From positions 30,182,501 through 30,246,500 of the forward strand of contig CP142452.1 in assembly GCA_038049695.1 (NCBI GenBank): a stretch of DNA of 64,000 nt. Reading direction: 5' to 3'. The stretch is from Cinnamomum chago (Eukaryota > Streptophyta > Magnoliopsida > Laurales > Lauraceae). The notes below the pieces were generated by a model. That model was not told the DNA's origin. It did not search any database and saw nothing but the letters and a program-made list of their open reading frames with translations. The position numbers were made by a program, and so were the translations under genes. Positions 12,101-24,182 of the stretch are shown piece by piece. The stretch's first letter is position 1; each line of letters begins with the position of its first letter.

Positions 12101-15100
12101 CAGTTAGCTCATTTTGGGCGCTTGGAGGCTTATTTTCTATGTTTAAGCTAACGTTGTAACTTAAACCTACGTTTCAACTGTACGGACCATCCGGAATTTA
12201 GAATCTGGATCCGTCAGTTCCAAAAAGTCATCAATGACTACGGACCCGTGTCCGTCAAATTTCACGGGCAACGGACCCCGTTTGCTCATTAAGGGGCCCC
12301 GGAGGCTCGTTTTCTAAATTTAAAGCTAACGTTCTCACTTAAACCTAGTTTCAACCGTACGGGAAATCCGGTAATCGAATTCTCGTTCTGTCTGTTCCTG
12401 CAAGTCGTGAATGACTAGGAGCCCGTACCCGTCAAGGCTCCCAGGCAACGGAGCCCGTTTGCTTATTTTGGGCGCCCGTACTTTCGTTTTCTATGTTTTA
12501 AGCTAACGTTCTAACTTAAACTTACGTTTCGATTGTACGTGCAATCCGGGATTCGGAATCTCGTTGCGTCAATTCTTGTAAGTCATGAATGACTACGGGC
12601 CGGTGCCCGGCAAGTTTCTAGGGAAATGGAGCCCGCTTTCTCATTTTGGGCGCTCGGAGGCTCATTTTCTAGGTTTTAAGCTAACATTCTAACCTAAACC
12701 TAGCATCCAACTGTGAGGGCAATCCGGGATTCGGAATCACGTTCCGTCAGTTCCTGTGAGCCATGAATGACTAGGGTCCCATTCCCGTCAAGTTTCGAGG
12801 GCAACGGAGCCCGTTTTCTCATTTTTGCCGCTCGGAGGCTCGTTTTCTAGCTTTTAAGCTAATGTTCTAATCTAAACCTACGTTTCAACTGTACGGGCAA
12901 TCCGGGATTTAGAATCTCGTTCTGTCAGTTCTTACAAGTCATGAACGAGTAGGGGCCCGTGGCCGTCAAGTATCACGGGCAACGGACCCCGTTTGCTGAT
13001 TTTGTGCGCCCGGAGGCTCGTTTTCTAGGTTTTAAGCTAACGTTCTAACTTAAATCTACGTTCTAACTGTACGGGCAATCCGGGACTCGTAATCTCGTTC
13101 CGTCAGTTCCTGCAAGTCATGAATGACTAGATGCCCGTTTCGCCGAGTTTCAGGGGCAACGGAGCCCGTTTGCTCATTTTGGGCTCATGGAGGTTTGTTT
13201 TCTAGGTTTTAAGTTAACGATCTAACTTAAACCTACGTTTCATATGTACGGAAAATCCGGGATTCGGAACCTCGTTCCGTCAGTTCTTGCAAGTCATGAA
13301 TGACTAGGTGTCCGTGCCCGTAAAGTTTCACGGGCGACGGAGCCAGTTAGCTCATTTTGGGCGCTTGGAGGCTTATTTTCTAGGTTTAAGCTAACGTTCT
13401 AACTTTTAAACCTACGTTTCAACTGTACGGACCATCCGGAATTTAGAATCTCGATCTGTCAGTTCCTACAAGTCATGAATGACTACGGACCCGTGCCCGT
13501 CAAATTTCACGGGCAACGGACCCCGTTTGCTCATTAAGGGGCCCCGGAGGCTCGTTTTCTACATTTAAAGCTAACGTTCTAAGTTAAACCTACGTTTCAA
13601 CCGTACGGGAAATTCGGTAATCGAATTCTCGTTCTGTCAGTTCCTGCAAGTCGTGAATGACTAGGAGCCCGTGCCCGTCAAGTCTCCAAGTAAACGGAGC
13701 CTGTTTGCTTATTTTGGGAGCCCGGACTTTCGTTTTCTATGTTTTAAGCTAACGTTCTAACTTAAACTTACGTTTCGACTGTACGTGAAATCCGGGATTC
13801 GGAATCTCATTGCGTCAATTCCTGTTAGTCATGAATGACTAGGGGCCCGTGCCCGGCAAGTTTGTAGGGCAATGGAGCCCGCTTTCTCATTTTGGGCGCT
13901 CGGAGGCTAATTTTCTAGGTTTTAAGCTAACGTTCTAACATAAACCTAGCTTCCAACTGTGCGGGCAATCCGGGATTCGGAATCTCGTTCCGTCAGTTCC
14001 TGTGAGCCATGAATGACTAGGGTCCCGTGCCCGTCAAGTTTCACGGTAATCAGATCCCGTTTGGTCATTTTGTGCCCCCGGAGGCTCGTTTTCTAGGTTT
14101 TAAGATAACGTTTTAACTTCAACCAACGTTCCAACTGTACGGGCAATCCGAGATCCGGAATCTTGTTCCGTCAACTCCTGCAAGTCATTTATGACTAGGG
14201 GCCCGTGCCCGTCAAGTTTCGAGGGCAACGGAGCCCGTTTTCTCATTTTGGGCGCTCGTAGGCTCGTTTTATAGGGTTTAAGCTAATGTTCTAACCTAAA
14301 CCTACGTTTCAACTTTACGGGCAATCCGGGATTTAGAATCTCGTTCTGTCAGTTCTTACAAGTCATGAATGAGTAGGGGCCCGTGGCCGTCAAGTTTCAC
14401 GGGCAACGGACCCCGTTTGCTGATTTTGTGCGCCCGGAGGCTCGTTTTCTAGGTTTTAAGCTACCGTTCTAACTTAAATCTACGTTCTAACTGTACGGGC
14501 AATCCGGGACTCGTAATCTCGTTCCGTCAGTTCCTGCAGGTCGAGAATGACTAGATGCCCGTTTCGTCGAGTTTCAGGGGCAACGGAGCCCGTTTGCTCA
14601 TTTTGGGCACATGGAGGCTTGTTTTCTAGGTTTTAAGTTAACGATCTAACTTAAACCTACGTTTCAAATGTACGGAAAACCCGGGATTCGAAACATCATT
14701 CCGTCAGTTGTTGCAACTCATGAATGACTAGGTGTCCGTGCCCGTAAAGTTTCACGGGCGACGGAGACAGTTAGCTCATTTTGGGCGCTTGGAGGCTTAT
14801 TTTCTAGGTTTAAGCTAACGTTGTAACTTAAACCTACGTTTCAACTGTACGGACCATCCGGAATTTAGATTCAGGATCCGTCAGTTCCAAAAAGTCATCA
14901 ATGACTACGGACCCGTGTCCGTCAAATTTCACGGGCAACGGACCCCGTTTGCTCATTAAGGGGCCCCGGAGGCTCGTTTTCTAAATTTAAAGCTAACGTT
15001 GTCACTTAAACCTACGTTTCAACCGTACGGGAAATCCGGTAATCGAATTCTCGTTCTGTCTATTCCTGCAAGTCGTGAATGACTAGGAGCCCGTGCCCGT

Positions 15101-17784
15101 CAAGGCTCCCAGGCAACGGAGCCCGTTTGCTTATTTTGGGCGCCCGTACTTTCGTTTTCTATGTTTTAAGCTAACGTTCTAACTTAAACTTACGTTTCGA
15201 TTGTACGTGCAATCCGGGATTAGGAATCTCGTTGCGTCAATTCTTGTAAGTCATGAATGACTACGGGCCCGTGCCCGGCAAGTTTCTAGGGAAATGGAGC
15301 CCGCTTTCTCATTTTGGGCGCTCGGAGGCTCATTTTCTAGGTTTTAAGCTAACATTCTAACCTAAACCTAGCATCCAACTGTGAGGGCAATCCGGGATTC
15401 GGAATCACGTTCCGTCAGTTCCTGTGAGCCATGAATGACTAGGGTCCCATTCCCGTCAAGTTTCGAGGGCAACGGAGCCCGTTTTCTCATTTTTGGCGCT
15501 CGGAGGCTCGTTTTCTAGGTTTTAAGATAATGTTCTAATCTAAACCTACGTTTCAACTGTACGGGCAATCCGGGATTTAGAATCTCGTTCTGTCAGTTCT
15601 TACAAGTCATGAATGAGTAGGGGCCCGTGGCCGTCAAGTATCACGGGCAACGGACCCCGTTTGCTGATTTTGTGCGCCCGGAGGCTCGTTTTCTAGGTTT
15701 TAAGCTAACGTTCTAACTTAAATCTACGTTCTAACTGTACGGGCAATCCGGGACTCGAAATCTCGTTCCGTCAGTTCCTGCAAGTCATGAATGACTAGAT
15801 GCCCGTTTCGTCGAGTTTCAGGGGCAACGGAGCCCGTTTGCTCATTTTGGGCTCATAGAGGTTTGTTTTCTAGGTTTTAAGTTAACGATTTAACTTAAAC
15901 CTACGTTTCATATGTACGGAAAATCCAGGATTCGGAACCTCGTTCCGTCAGTTCCTGCAAGTCATGAATGACTAGGTGTCCGTGCCCGTAAAGTTTCACG
16001 GGCGACGGAGCCAGTTAGCTCATTTTGGGCGCTTGGAGGCATATTTTCTAGGTTTAAGCTAACGTTCTAACTTTTAAACCTACGTTTCAACTGTACGGAC
16101 CATCCGGAATTTAGAATCTCGATCTGTCAGTTGCTACAAGTCATGAATGACTACGGACCCGTGCCCGTCAAATTTCACGGGCAACGGACCCCGTTTGCTC
16201 ATTAAGGGGCCCCGGAGGCTCGTTTTCTAGATTTAAAGCTAACGTTCTAACTTAAACATACGTTTCAACTGTACGGGAAATCCGGTTATCGAATTCTCTT
16301 TCTGTCAGTTCCTGCAAGTCGTGAATGACTAGGAGCCCGTGCCCGTCGAGTCTCCCAGTAAACGGAGCCCGTTTGCTTATTTTGGGCGCCCGGACTTTCG
16401 TTTTCTATGTTTTAAGCTAACGTTCTAACTTAAACTTACGTTTCGACTGTACGTGCAATCCGGGATTCGGGATCTCGTGCCGTCAATTCCTGTAAGTCAT
16501 GAATGACTAGGGGCCCGTGCCCGGCAAGTTTCTAGGGCAATAGAGCCCGCTTTCTCATTTAAGCTAACGTTCTAACCTAAACCTAGCTTCCAACTGTGCG
16601 GGCAATCCGGGATTCGGAATCTCGTTCCGTCAGTTCCTGTGAGCCATGAATGACTAGGGTCCCGTGCCCGTCAAGTTTCACGGTAATCAGATCCCGTTTG
16701 GTCATTTTGTGCCCCCGGAGGCTCGTTTTCTAGGTTTTAAGATAACGTTTTAACTTCAACCAACGTTCCAACTGTACGGGCAATCCGAGATCCGGAATCT
16801 TGTTCCGTCAACTCCTGCAAGTCATTTATGACTAGGGGCCCGTGCCCGTCAAGTTTCGAGGGCAACGGAGCCCGTTTTCTCATTTTGGGCGCTCGTAGGC
16901 TCGTTTTATAGGGTTTAAGCTAATGTTCTAACCTAAACCTACGTTTCAACTATACGGGCAATCCGGGGTTTAGAATCTCGTTCTATCAGTTCTTACAAGT
17001 CATGAACGAGTAGGCGCCCGTGGCTGTCAAGTATCACGGGCAACGGACCCCGTTTGCTGATTTTGTGCGCCCGGAGGTTCGTTTTTTAGGTTTTAAGCTA
17101 ACGTTCTAACTTAAATCTACGTTATAACTGTACGGGCAATCCGGGACTCGTAATCTCGTTCCGTCAGTTCCTGCAAGTCATGAATGACTAGAGGCCCGTT
17201 TCGCCGAGTTTCAGGGGCAACGGAGCCCGTTTGCTCATTTTGGGCTCATGGAGGTTTGTTTTCTAGGTTTTAAGTTAACGATCTAACTTAAACCTACATT
17301 TCATATGTACGGAAAATCCGGGATTCGGAACCTCGTTCCGTCAGTTCTTGCAAGTCATGAATGACTAGGTGTCCGTGCCCGTAAAGTTTCACGGGCGACG
17401 GAGCCAGTTAGCTCATTTTGGGCGCTTGGAGGCTTATTTTCTAGGTTTAAGCTAACGTTCTAACTTTTAAACCTACGTTTCAACTGTACGGACCATCCGG
17501 AATTTAGAATCTCGATCTGTCAGTTCCTACAAGTCATTAATGACTACGGACCCGTGCCCATCAAATTTCACGGGCAACGGACCCCGTTTGCTCATTAAGG
17601 GGCCCCGGAGGCTCGTTTTCTAGATTTAAAGCTAACGTTCTAACTTAAACCTACGTTTCAACCGTACGGGCAATCCCGTAATCGAATTCTTGTTCTGTCA
17701 GTTCCTGCAATTCATGAATGACTAGGAGCCCGAGCCCGTCAAGTCTCCCAGGAAACGGAGCCCGTTTGCTTATTTTGGGCTCCC

Positions 17785-17962
17785 GGACTTTCGTTTTCTA
17801 TGTTTAAAGCTAACGTTCTAACTTAAACCTACGTTTCAACCGTACGGGAAATCCGGTAATCGAATTCTCGTTCTGTCTGTTCCTGCAAGTCGTGAATGAC
17901 TAGGAGCCCGTGCCCGTCAAGTCTCCCAGGCAACGGAGTCCGTTTGCTTATTTTGGGCGCCC
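17785..17962. repeat. Hybrid a/h satellite monomer
   Basis: This monomer opens with the type a head (TCCCGGACTTTCGTTTTCTATG), then changes to the type h body (TTTAAAGCTAACG, ...CCGGTAATCGAATTC). It is followed directly by a normal type a head. It is a one-monomer HOR remnant that fits unequal crossover or slippage between a and h. Confidence 0.75.
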
Positions 17963-19441
17963 GGACTTTCGTTTTCTATGTTTTAAGCTAACGTTCTAAC
18001 TTAAACTTACGTTTCGACTGTACGTGCAATCCGGGATTCGGGATCTCGTGCCGTCAATTCCTGTAAGTCATGAATGACTAGGGGCCCTTGCCCGGCAAGT
18101 TTCTAGGGCAATGGATCCCGCTTTCTAATTTTGGGCGCTTGGAGTCTCGTTTTCAAGGTTTTAAGCTAACGTTCTAACCTAAACCTAGCTTCCAACTGTG
18201 CGGGCAATCCGGGATTCGGAATCTCATTCCGTCAGTTCCTGTTAGCCATGAATGACTAGGGTCCCGTGCCCGTCAAGTTTCACGGTAATCAGATCCCGAT
18301 TGGTCATTTTGTGCCCCCGGAGGCTCGTTTTCTAGGTTTTAAGATAGCGTTTTAACTTCAACCAACGTTCCAACTGTACGGGCAATCCGAGATCCGGAAT
18401 CTTGTTCCGTCAACTCCTGCAAGTCATTTATGACTAGGGGCCCGTGCCCGTCAAGTTTCGAGGGCAACGGAGCCCGTTTTATCATTTTGGGCGCTCGTAG
18501 GCTCGTTTTATAGGGTTTAAGCTAATGTTCTAACCTAAACCTACGTTTCAACTATACGGGCAATCCGGGATTTAGAATCTCGTTCTGTCAGTTCTTACAA
18601 GTCATGAACGAGTAGGGGCCCGTGGCTGTCAAGTATCACGGGCAACGGACCCCGTTTGCTGATTTTGTGCGCCCGGAGGTTCGTTTTTTAGGTTTTAAGC
18701 TAACGTTCTAACTTAAATCTACGTTCTAACTGTACGGGCAATCCGGGACTCGTAATCTCGTTCCGTCAGTTCCTGCAAGTCATGAATGACTAGAGGCCCG
18801 TTTCGCCGAGTTTCAGGGGCAACGGAGCCCGTTTGCTCATTTTGGGCTCATGGAGGTTTGTTTTCTAGGTTTTAAGTTAACGATCTAACTTAAACCTACG
18901 TTTCATATGTACGGAAAATCCGGGATTTCGGAACCTCGTTCCGTCAGTTCTTGCAAGTCATGAATGACTAGGTGTCCGTGCCCGTAAAGTTTCACGGGCG
19001 ACGGAGCCAGTTAGCTCATTTTGGGCGCTTGGAGGCTTATTTTCTAGGTTTAAGCTAACGTTCTAACTTTTAAACCTACGTTTCAACTGTACGGACCATC
19101 CGGAATTTAGAATCTCGATCTGTCAGTTCCTACAAGTCATGAATGACTACGGACCCGTGCCCGTCAAATTTCACGGGCAACGGACCCCGTTTGCTCATTA
19201 AGGGGCCCCGGAGGCTCGTTTTCTACATTTAAAGCTAACGTTCTAAGTTAAACCTACGTTTCAACCGTACGGGAAATCCGGTAATCGAATTCTCGTTCTG
19301 TCAGTTCCTGCAAGTCGTGAATGACTAGGAGCCCGTGCCCGTTAAGTCTCCCAGTAAACGGAGCCTGTTTGCTTATTTTGGGCGCCCGGACTTTCGTTTT
19401 CTATGTTTTAAGCTAACGTTCTAACTTTTTTTTTTTTTTTT

Positions 19442-19461
19442 GAAGAGTAAGTTAGTTCTTC
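19442..19461 (-). other. 3' terminal hairpin of LINE A
   Basis: On the minus strand the element ends GAAGAACTAACTTACTCTTC then poly(A); GAAGA pairs with TCTTC. About 70 bp inward lies a second stem, AAGGGG-TATG-CCCCTT (near 19525-19540). Both stems recur in LINE B and LINE C, so they look like conserved 3' structures read by the ORF2 enzyme. That function is inferred from other LINEs with stringent 3' recognition. Confidence 0.6.
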
Positions 19462-19551
19462 ATTTTCTCAAAATAATATTCAGAAATGGAGTTTATCCGC
19501 CAGCAAGGCAGAAATAAACTCCCAAAGGGGCATACCCCTTACAAAGCATAT

Positions 19552-22500
19552 TTAATTCAAAGAGATGCCCACAACCCGGGCAAAGGTAGCAAATAACGAC
19601 ATAATATCAGAACCATTGATAATATTTGAGGGCCCAAGAGTCCTGCTAACAACTTTACTAAACCGAATAGTATGATGATGGAGCTTGGAATAGTGCACGT
19701 GGTCAAATCGTGTGAGGAAAGAATGAAACTTTCTCATTTGAAATCTTACACGCCAATCAGACAAAGATGGATCAGCCAAGCTCAAAGTCAACAGTGGGTC
19801 CGCCTCTATAGTAACAACATGTGCCTGGATGTGGAGAAGTTGCATAAAACTATGAACACCTGAATAGTAGTTGAGTGCTGATTCAATATGTGCATGAATA
19901 GGACAAGTTACATCTTTCCACAAGATGCCCACCATTCGCTGGTCAATAGTTGTGATGGAAAGTCTCCATCCAGGGTTCTGGACGACCAAAGGAGAAGGAC
20001 TGTGACTTTGATGAGGCTCTGCAGGAATATTCCAATGACCAGCAATATTCTCTGGGAGTTGGAGACCAAGGTAAAGAATCTTTCTGCAGACTGTATGCAG
20101 AATTTGATGAGCTACCATCTCAATTGTGTTAACTTTCAATCTGAAGATTCTACCATTCCTTTCAGCCCAAATATACCAAATAAAAGCATTCACAACAAGC
20201 TTTCCCAAAGTTTGAACATCATTACTGCATTGAGGTAGCTGAGAGTGGACTGATTGCATCAAATCCATCGGACTCATACATTCAGCCGGAGTCAAGTTGA
20301 GCTTTGAGAGAAGCAATGACCAAACTGATTTAGAGAAAGGGCATTGAAGCATCAAATGTGAGTCAGACTCCCAAGTAGCACTACAGAGCACACAGTTTGA
20401 GTCACATTGCACATGACGTTGGAGAAGGAATTCTTTGGTTTTAAGTCTCCTTTTCAAGAACATCCAAGAACACAGTGAATGTTTCTTGATACATCCCTTG
20501 AACCAAATCAAAGAAGGCCAAGTAAGGCCTTGATCAGTGAGATTACAAACCATTGCATAAGCTGATTTAAATGTGAATTTACCATTGTCTTCAAGTGTCC
20601 AGACCACCTCATCTTCAAAGGCATTACATGGCTCAACTTCAGTAGGCACTAGTTGGAAAATTTCCATAAGAGAATTGGACGTTGGAGTAGGGAATCTCCA
20701 ACTGCCATCCACAATGAAATGCCGAACATATACATCAGCTCCAAGCCCCATGTCATAGATTGCCCTATCCCCATAGCAATCTTTAAGCCGTCCCCCATTC
20801 AGCCATGGATCCGTCCAAAACTTTGTAATATGGCCATTACCAATCAGAAATTTTATATGATTCTTAGCAAGTGGCCTGAAGTGTAAAATACTCTTCCATC
20901 CCCATGAAGCCTGTCTTGGGATCGGAACATCCCAGAAGGAGCTACCCCGAAGATATCGTGGTTGGACCCATAGGTTCCAGCAAGTGTTCTTATTAAGGAT
21001 AATTTGCCACACCTGCCTTAAAAGGGCAGCTTTAGACGTTCCCGAAATGGATCGAATGCCAAGACCTCCCATAGCTACTGGCTGACAAATTGAGTCCCAA
21101 GCAATGGGATGAATATAAGCAGATGACCAACAATTCCAGAAGAAATCTCTCAACTGACGGTCAAGAGCATGCAGAGTTGCTTGAGGAAGTAAGTACACAG
21201 AAGCCCAGTAAAGATGAAAAGAAGATAGAGTGGATTTGATCAGCTCAACTCTCCCAGCATAAGATAAAGCTTTAGCTTTCCAACCTGCTAATCGATTTTG
21301 AATTTTGGCTAGGAGGGGCTGGCAGTCATTGAAGGTCAATCGCTTCGAGGATAAAGGAAGCCCAAGATACTTGATAGGAAGCTTTGCAGGCGGAATATTT
21401 AAGATGGAAGAGACAGCCAGTTCCTCGTCATGCCCACAGTTTGCAAAGAATATGGCACTCTTTGACCAGTTAACTCCCAAACCTGTGAATAGCTTGAAGT
21501 TGTCCAGAAAATGCTTGAGGTTCATTGCAGCAGAAGGAATAGCTTTACTAAAAACAATGAGATCATCAGCAAACATCAGATGAGAGACTGTGACATGCCC
21601 TTTGACAAAGGGGGAGGGGATCATATGAGAAGCAGCATATTGATTCATCAGGAGAGAAAAAAACTCCATAACAATAGTAAATAGAAACGGAGAGAGGGGG
21701 CACCCCTGTCTTAAGCCTCTAGTGCCTGTAAAGAAGCCTTCAGAGACTCCATTAACCAGAACTGAGAACTGAGCTTGAGTAACACATTCCATAAGTAACT
21801 TGATGAAATGGGCCGGAAAGTGAAGAGCATGAAGAGCTGCCTCCAAAAAATCCCATCGAACACTATCATAAGCTTTAGCAAGATCAAGCTTGATACACAT
21901 ACGAGGAAGGCCCTTCTTTAAGTGAAAGTTATGGAGAAGATCTTGGGCTAAAAGGATGTTATCTGCAATGCTCCTTCCTGGGACAAACGCTGACTGCATA
22001 GGGCTTACAATCTTTGCAATAACAGGTTTTAGTCGATTCAACAAGATACGGGAAATGATTTTATACAATTCATTAGTCAAGGCAATAGGGCGAAATTTAT
22101 CAGGCGACCGAGCATCATCACTTTTGGGAACCAGCACTATAAAGGTGTGCTTCAATTGCCTAAGCAGAGATCCATGCTTGAAGAAGTCAATGATGCTATC
22201 ACACACATCCTTACCAATAATAGGCCAGCACACCTTAAAGAAGTGTGCATTGAACCCATCTGGCCCAGGGGCTTTATTTGGGTTGGCATTTTTAATAGCT
22301 TCTTCAATCTCAGCAATGGTAACTGGCCGCAGGAGCATGTGTGCTTCCTCTTCAGAGACAAAAGCTTGGGGAGTAACATGGGTGAGGTCCGGCAGATGGC
22401 TTTCAAGAGGTGGAGCCAAAATATGTTGAAAATGAGAGACAAAGGTAGCAGCAATACCTGGAGAGTCATAGTAAGTGTTCCCCTCCAAATCCATAATCTG

Positions 22501-23631
22501 AGCAATGAAAGACTGATTGTGCCTCTTCCTCATAAGCCGATAGAAGTACTTGGTATTACTATCCCCCAGATTCACAGCAAGATCTCTGGATCGCTGTTTA
22601 TACATGCTTTCCTCCGCCTTTAAGATCTGATCCAAGTGGTATCTCGCCATCCTTTCATCCATTTGAAGGTTACTATTTGTCGGATCGCTCACCAAAGAAC
22701 TTTGAATATTATTCAAATGGGCAGAAGCTTCTGCTAATCGAGTTGGAAGAGAGGCCTGGGTCCGTTTCCATTCAATGAGCTGGTGCTTGACTCTTCTGAG
22801 TTTTTGAACCACCCTATACAGAGGTGTGCCCCGGATTTCAGTATGCCAAGCATATGTAACTGTTTCAAAGAAACCAGGCAGCTTTGCCCAATAATTAAAG
22901 TACCGGAATGGAGCCTTAAAGTGTGCTTGCTCACGAGAGGAAATCAGCAATGGAGTATGATCAGAGAGACCTGGCATAAGAACCTCCCCTTGAAACAGAT
23001 TCAGCTGTAGAAAAGCTGCATTCACCAAGACTCTATCCAGCCGACATTCAATTCTAGAATCTCCAATACTAGAATTCGACCAAGTGAAAGGCTGTCCCTG
23101 GAGAGACAGATCAACCAGCCCTGCCTCTTGAATGCAATCATTGAATTCAATAAGACCAGCAGCCCGTGGGATGGAACCCCCAGATTTTTCATGAACCCAA
23201 CGAACAGTATTAAAGTCCCCAGCCAGTAGCCATGGTTTAGAGATACTCCTGGATCGAGCAATGATGTAGTGCCAAAGGTCCCTTCGCTGCAGGTGGCTAT
23301 TGTAACCATAGCACGCTGTGAGTTCAAACATCCCGCTTCTACAGACAACGTCACAGTGAATAGCTTGAGCAGTATGCTGAATAGTGTGGATAGTGATAAC
23401 TCTTGGGTTCCATAGAATCCAAATTCTGGCTGAAGAACACTCAGCAATGTTTGATGTTTCAACCCATCCATGCGGCAAGATTGTATTAGCAATATCGTAC
23501 AGAGAGGATGGTTTAACTTTCGTTTCAAGGAGCACAAGTAAATCAAGCTTCAACTGAGATATTTTATTCCTCAAGTCCAAGTGCATGGAGGGTCTGTTAA
23601 GACCTCTGACATTCCATATGATGTATCTCAT
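19552..23631 (-). CDS. LINE A ORF2: endonuclease-reverse transcriptase (1359 aa)
   Basis: A complete frame for the enzyme that nicks target DNA and copies LINE RNA into it. Residues 1-232 form an AP-endonuclease-like domain: WNVRG (Asn7), LLETK (Glu36), CYGY (Tyr108), GDFN (Asp139, Asn141), LDR (Asp199) and SDH (Asp224, His225). Residues about 450-770 are reverse transcriptase: KAPGPDG, LDLAKAYD (Asp583), RQGCPLSP and FADD (689-690). A zf-RVT finger follows with Cys1080, Cys1083, His1092 and Cys1097. Residues about 1215-1335 resemble an RNase H fold but lack its full catalytic set. The start ATG overlaps the ORF1 stop as ATGA. All key endonuclease and RT residues are present, so the protein could be active. 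Confidence 0.93.
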   Translation of the reverse strand: MRYIIWNVRGLNRPSMHLDLRNKISQLKLDLLVLLETKVKPSSLYDIANTILPHGWVETSNIAECSSARIWILWNPRVITIHTIQHTAQAIHCDVVCRSGMFELTACYGYNSHLQRRDLWHYIIARSRSISKPWLLAGDFNTVRWVHEKSGGSIPRAAGLIEFNDCIQEAGLVDLSLQGQPFTWSNSSIGDSRIECRLDRVLVNAAFLQLNLFQGEVLMPGLSDHTPLLISSREQAHFKAPFRYFNYWAKLPGFFETVTYAWHTEIRGTPLYRVVQKLRRVKHQLIEWKRTQASLPTRLAEASAHLNNIQSSLVSDPTNSNLQMDERMARYHLDQILKAEESMYKQRSRDLAVNLGDSNTKYFYRLMRKRHNQSFIAQIMDLEGNTYYDSPGIAATFVSHFQHILAPPLESHLPDLTHVTPQAFVSEEEAHMLLRPVTIAEIEEAIKNANPNKAPGPDGFNAHFFKVCWPIIGKDVCDSIIDFFKHGSLLRQLKHTFIVLVPKSDDARSPDKFRPIALTNELYKIISRILLNRLKPVIAKIVSPMQSAFVPGRSIADNILLAQDLLHNFHLKKGLPRMCIKLDLAKAYDSVRWDFLEAALHALHFPAHFIKLLMECVTQAQFSVLVNGVSEGFFTGTRGLRQGCPLSPFLFTIVMEFFSLLMNQYAASHMIPSPFVKGHVTVSHLMFADDLIVFSKAIPSAAMNLKHFLDNFKLFTGLGVNWSKSAIFFANCGHDEELAVSSILNIPPAKLPIKYLGLPLSSKRLTFNDCQPLLAKIQNRLAGWKAKALSYAGRVELIKSTLSSFHLYWASVYLLPQATLHALDRQLRDFFWNCWSSAYIHPIAWDSICQPVAMGGLGIRSISGTSKAALLRQVWQIILNKNTCWNLWVQPRYLRGSSFWDVPIPRQASWGWKSILHFRPLAKNHIKFLIGNGHITKFWTDPWLNGGRLKDCYGDRAIYDMGLGADVYVRHFIVDGSWRFPTPTSNSLMEIFQLVPTEVEPCNAFEDEVVWTLEDNGKFTFKSAYAMVCNLTDQGLTWPSLIWFKGCIKKHSLCSWMFLKRRLKTKEFLLQRHVQCDSNCVLCSATWESDSHLMLQCPFSKSVWSLLLSKLNLTPAECMSPMDLMQSVHSQLPQCSNDVQTLGKLVVNAFIWYIWAERNGRIFRLKVNTIEMVAHQILHTVCRKILYLGLQLPENIAGHWNIPAEPHQSHSPSPLVVQNPGWRLSITTIDQRMVGILWKDVTCPIHAHIESALNYYSGVHSFMQLLHIQAHVVTIEADPLLTLSLADPSLSDWRVRFQMRKFHSFLTRFDHVHYSKLHHHTIRFSKVVSRTLGPSNIINGSDIMSLFATFARVVGISLN

Positions 23632-24182
23632 GACAAACGAGATTTATGAGAAGCCCTGTCCTTAATGACTACCCCAGAAGGACCCGGTTTATGTTTGCTG
23701 GTGCTTGGTATTTTCGGCAGGAGACTTTTATCCAATTGATGAATAGAAGAGATATCTCGTTGCTGACTAGAGGAGGATATAGCCAGAGTCTGGTGATGCA
23801 CCGTAGTGTCCAAGGAACCCAACACTGTGGCAGTTGTGGAGACAATTTCTGCATCAGAGACATTAGAATCGCCCTCCAAATTTGATAGGCTGAGGAAGCT
23901 ATTCGCTTGGATCGCCCCTCCATGTCCAGAGACTTGCTGCATCGCCATGCGGTGCTTTGGAGATGGTATCTTATCAGGTGACCGTTTACGTTTGACGATA
24001 TTCCAGTCATCCCCTGGAGCACTCTGCTGCTGCTCTTCACCACGTTCACTTACTTGCTCCGGACCCTTCTCTTTAGTAACACAGAAATCTTCTACATGGT
24101 GGGATTCAGATTCTTTATCTTTAGTACTGCCCTTTGGAACCCACTTCTTTGTAGTTGGATTGGCATCCTCCTTAAATGGGCA
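23628..24182 (-). pseudogene. LINE A ORF1, C-terminal 184 codons only
   Basis: The frame is open from the element's truncated edge and begins CPFKEDANPTT, where CP is the last part of a CCHC knuckle (compare SCPLK in LINE B ORF1). It continues through a Lys/Ser-rich tail with DDWNIVK and FLSLSNLEGDSNVS, which match WNVVK and FLSLSNLEGDSSV in LINE B. It ends SHKSRLS with TGA overlapping the ORF2 ATG. The N-terminus, DUF4283-like domain and most of the zinc knuckle are missing, so it cannot make a working ORF1 protein. An internal Met at 23948 would give only 106 residues. Confidence 0.8.

Larger units (their letters stand above)
6189..19427. repeat. Satellite block 2
   Basis: Continuation of the same array in the same orientation. 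Type a heads fall at about 7038, 8455, 9844, 11090, 12478, 13724, 15146, 16392, 17785, 17963 and 19388. Most intervals are 8-mers (about 1417-1425, or about 1390 where a 26-30-bp deletion is present) or 7-mers (1246). One interval is a single 178-bp a/h hybrid. Two neighbouring 15-monomer stretches (8455-11090 and 11090-13724) are near copies. The stretch from about 12,464 to 17,785 is a near copy of 1-7038 without the LTR. Confidence 0.95.
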
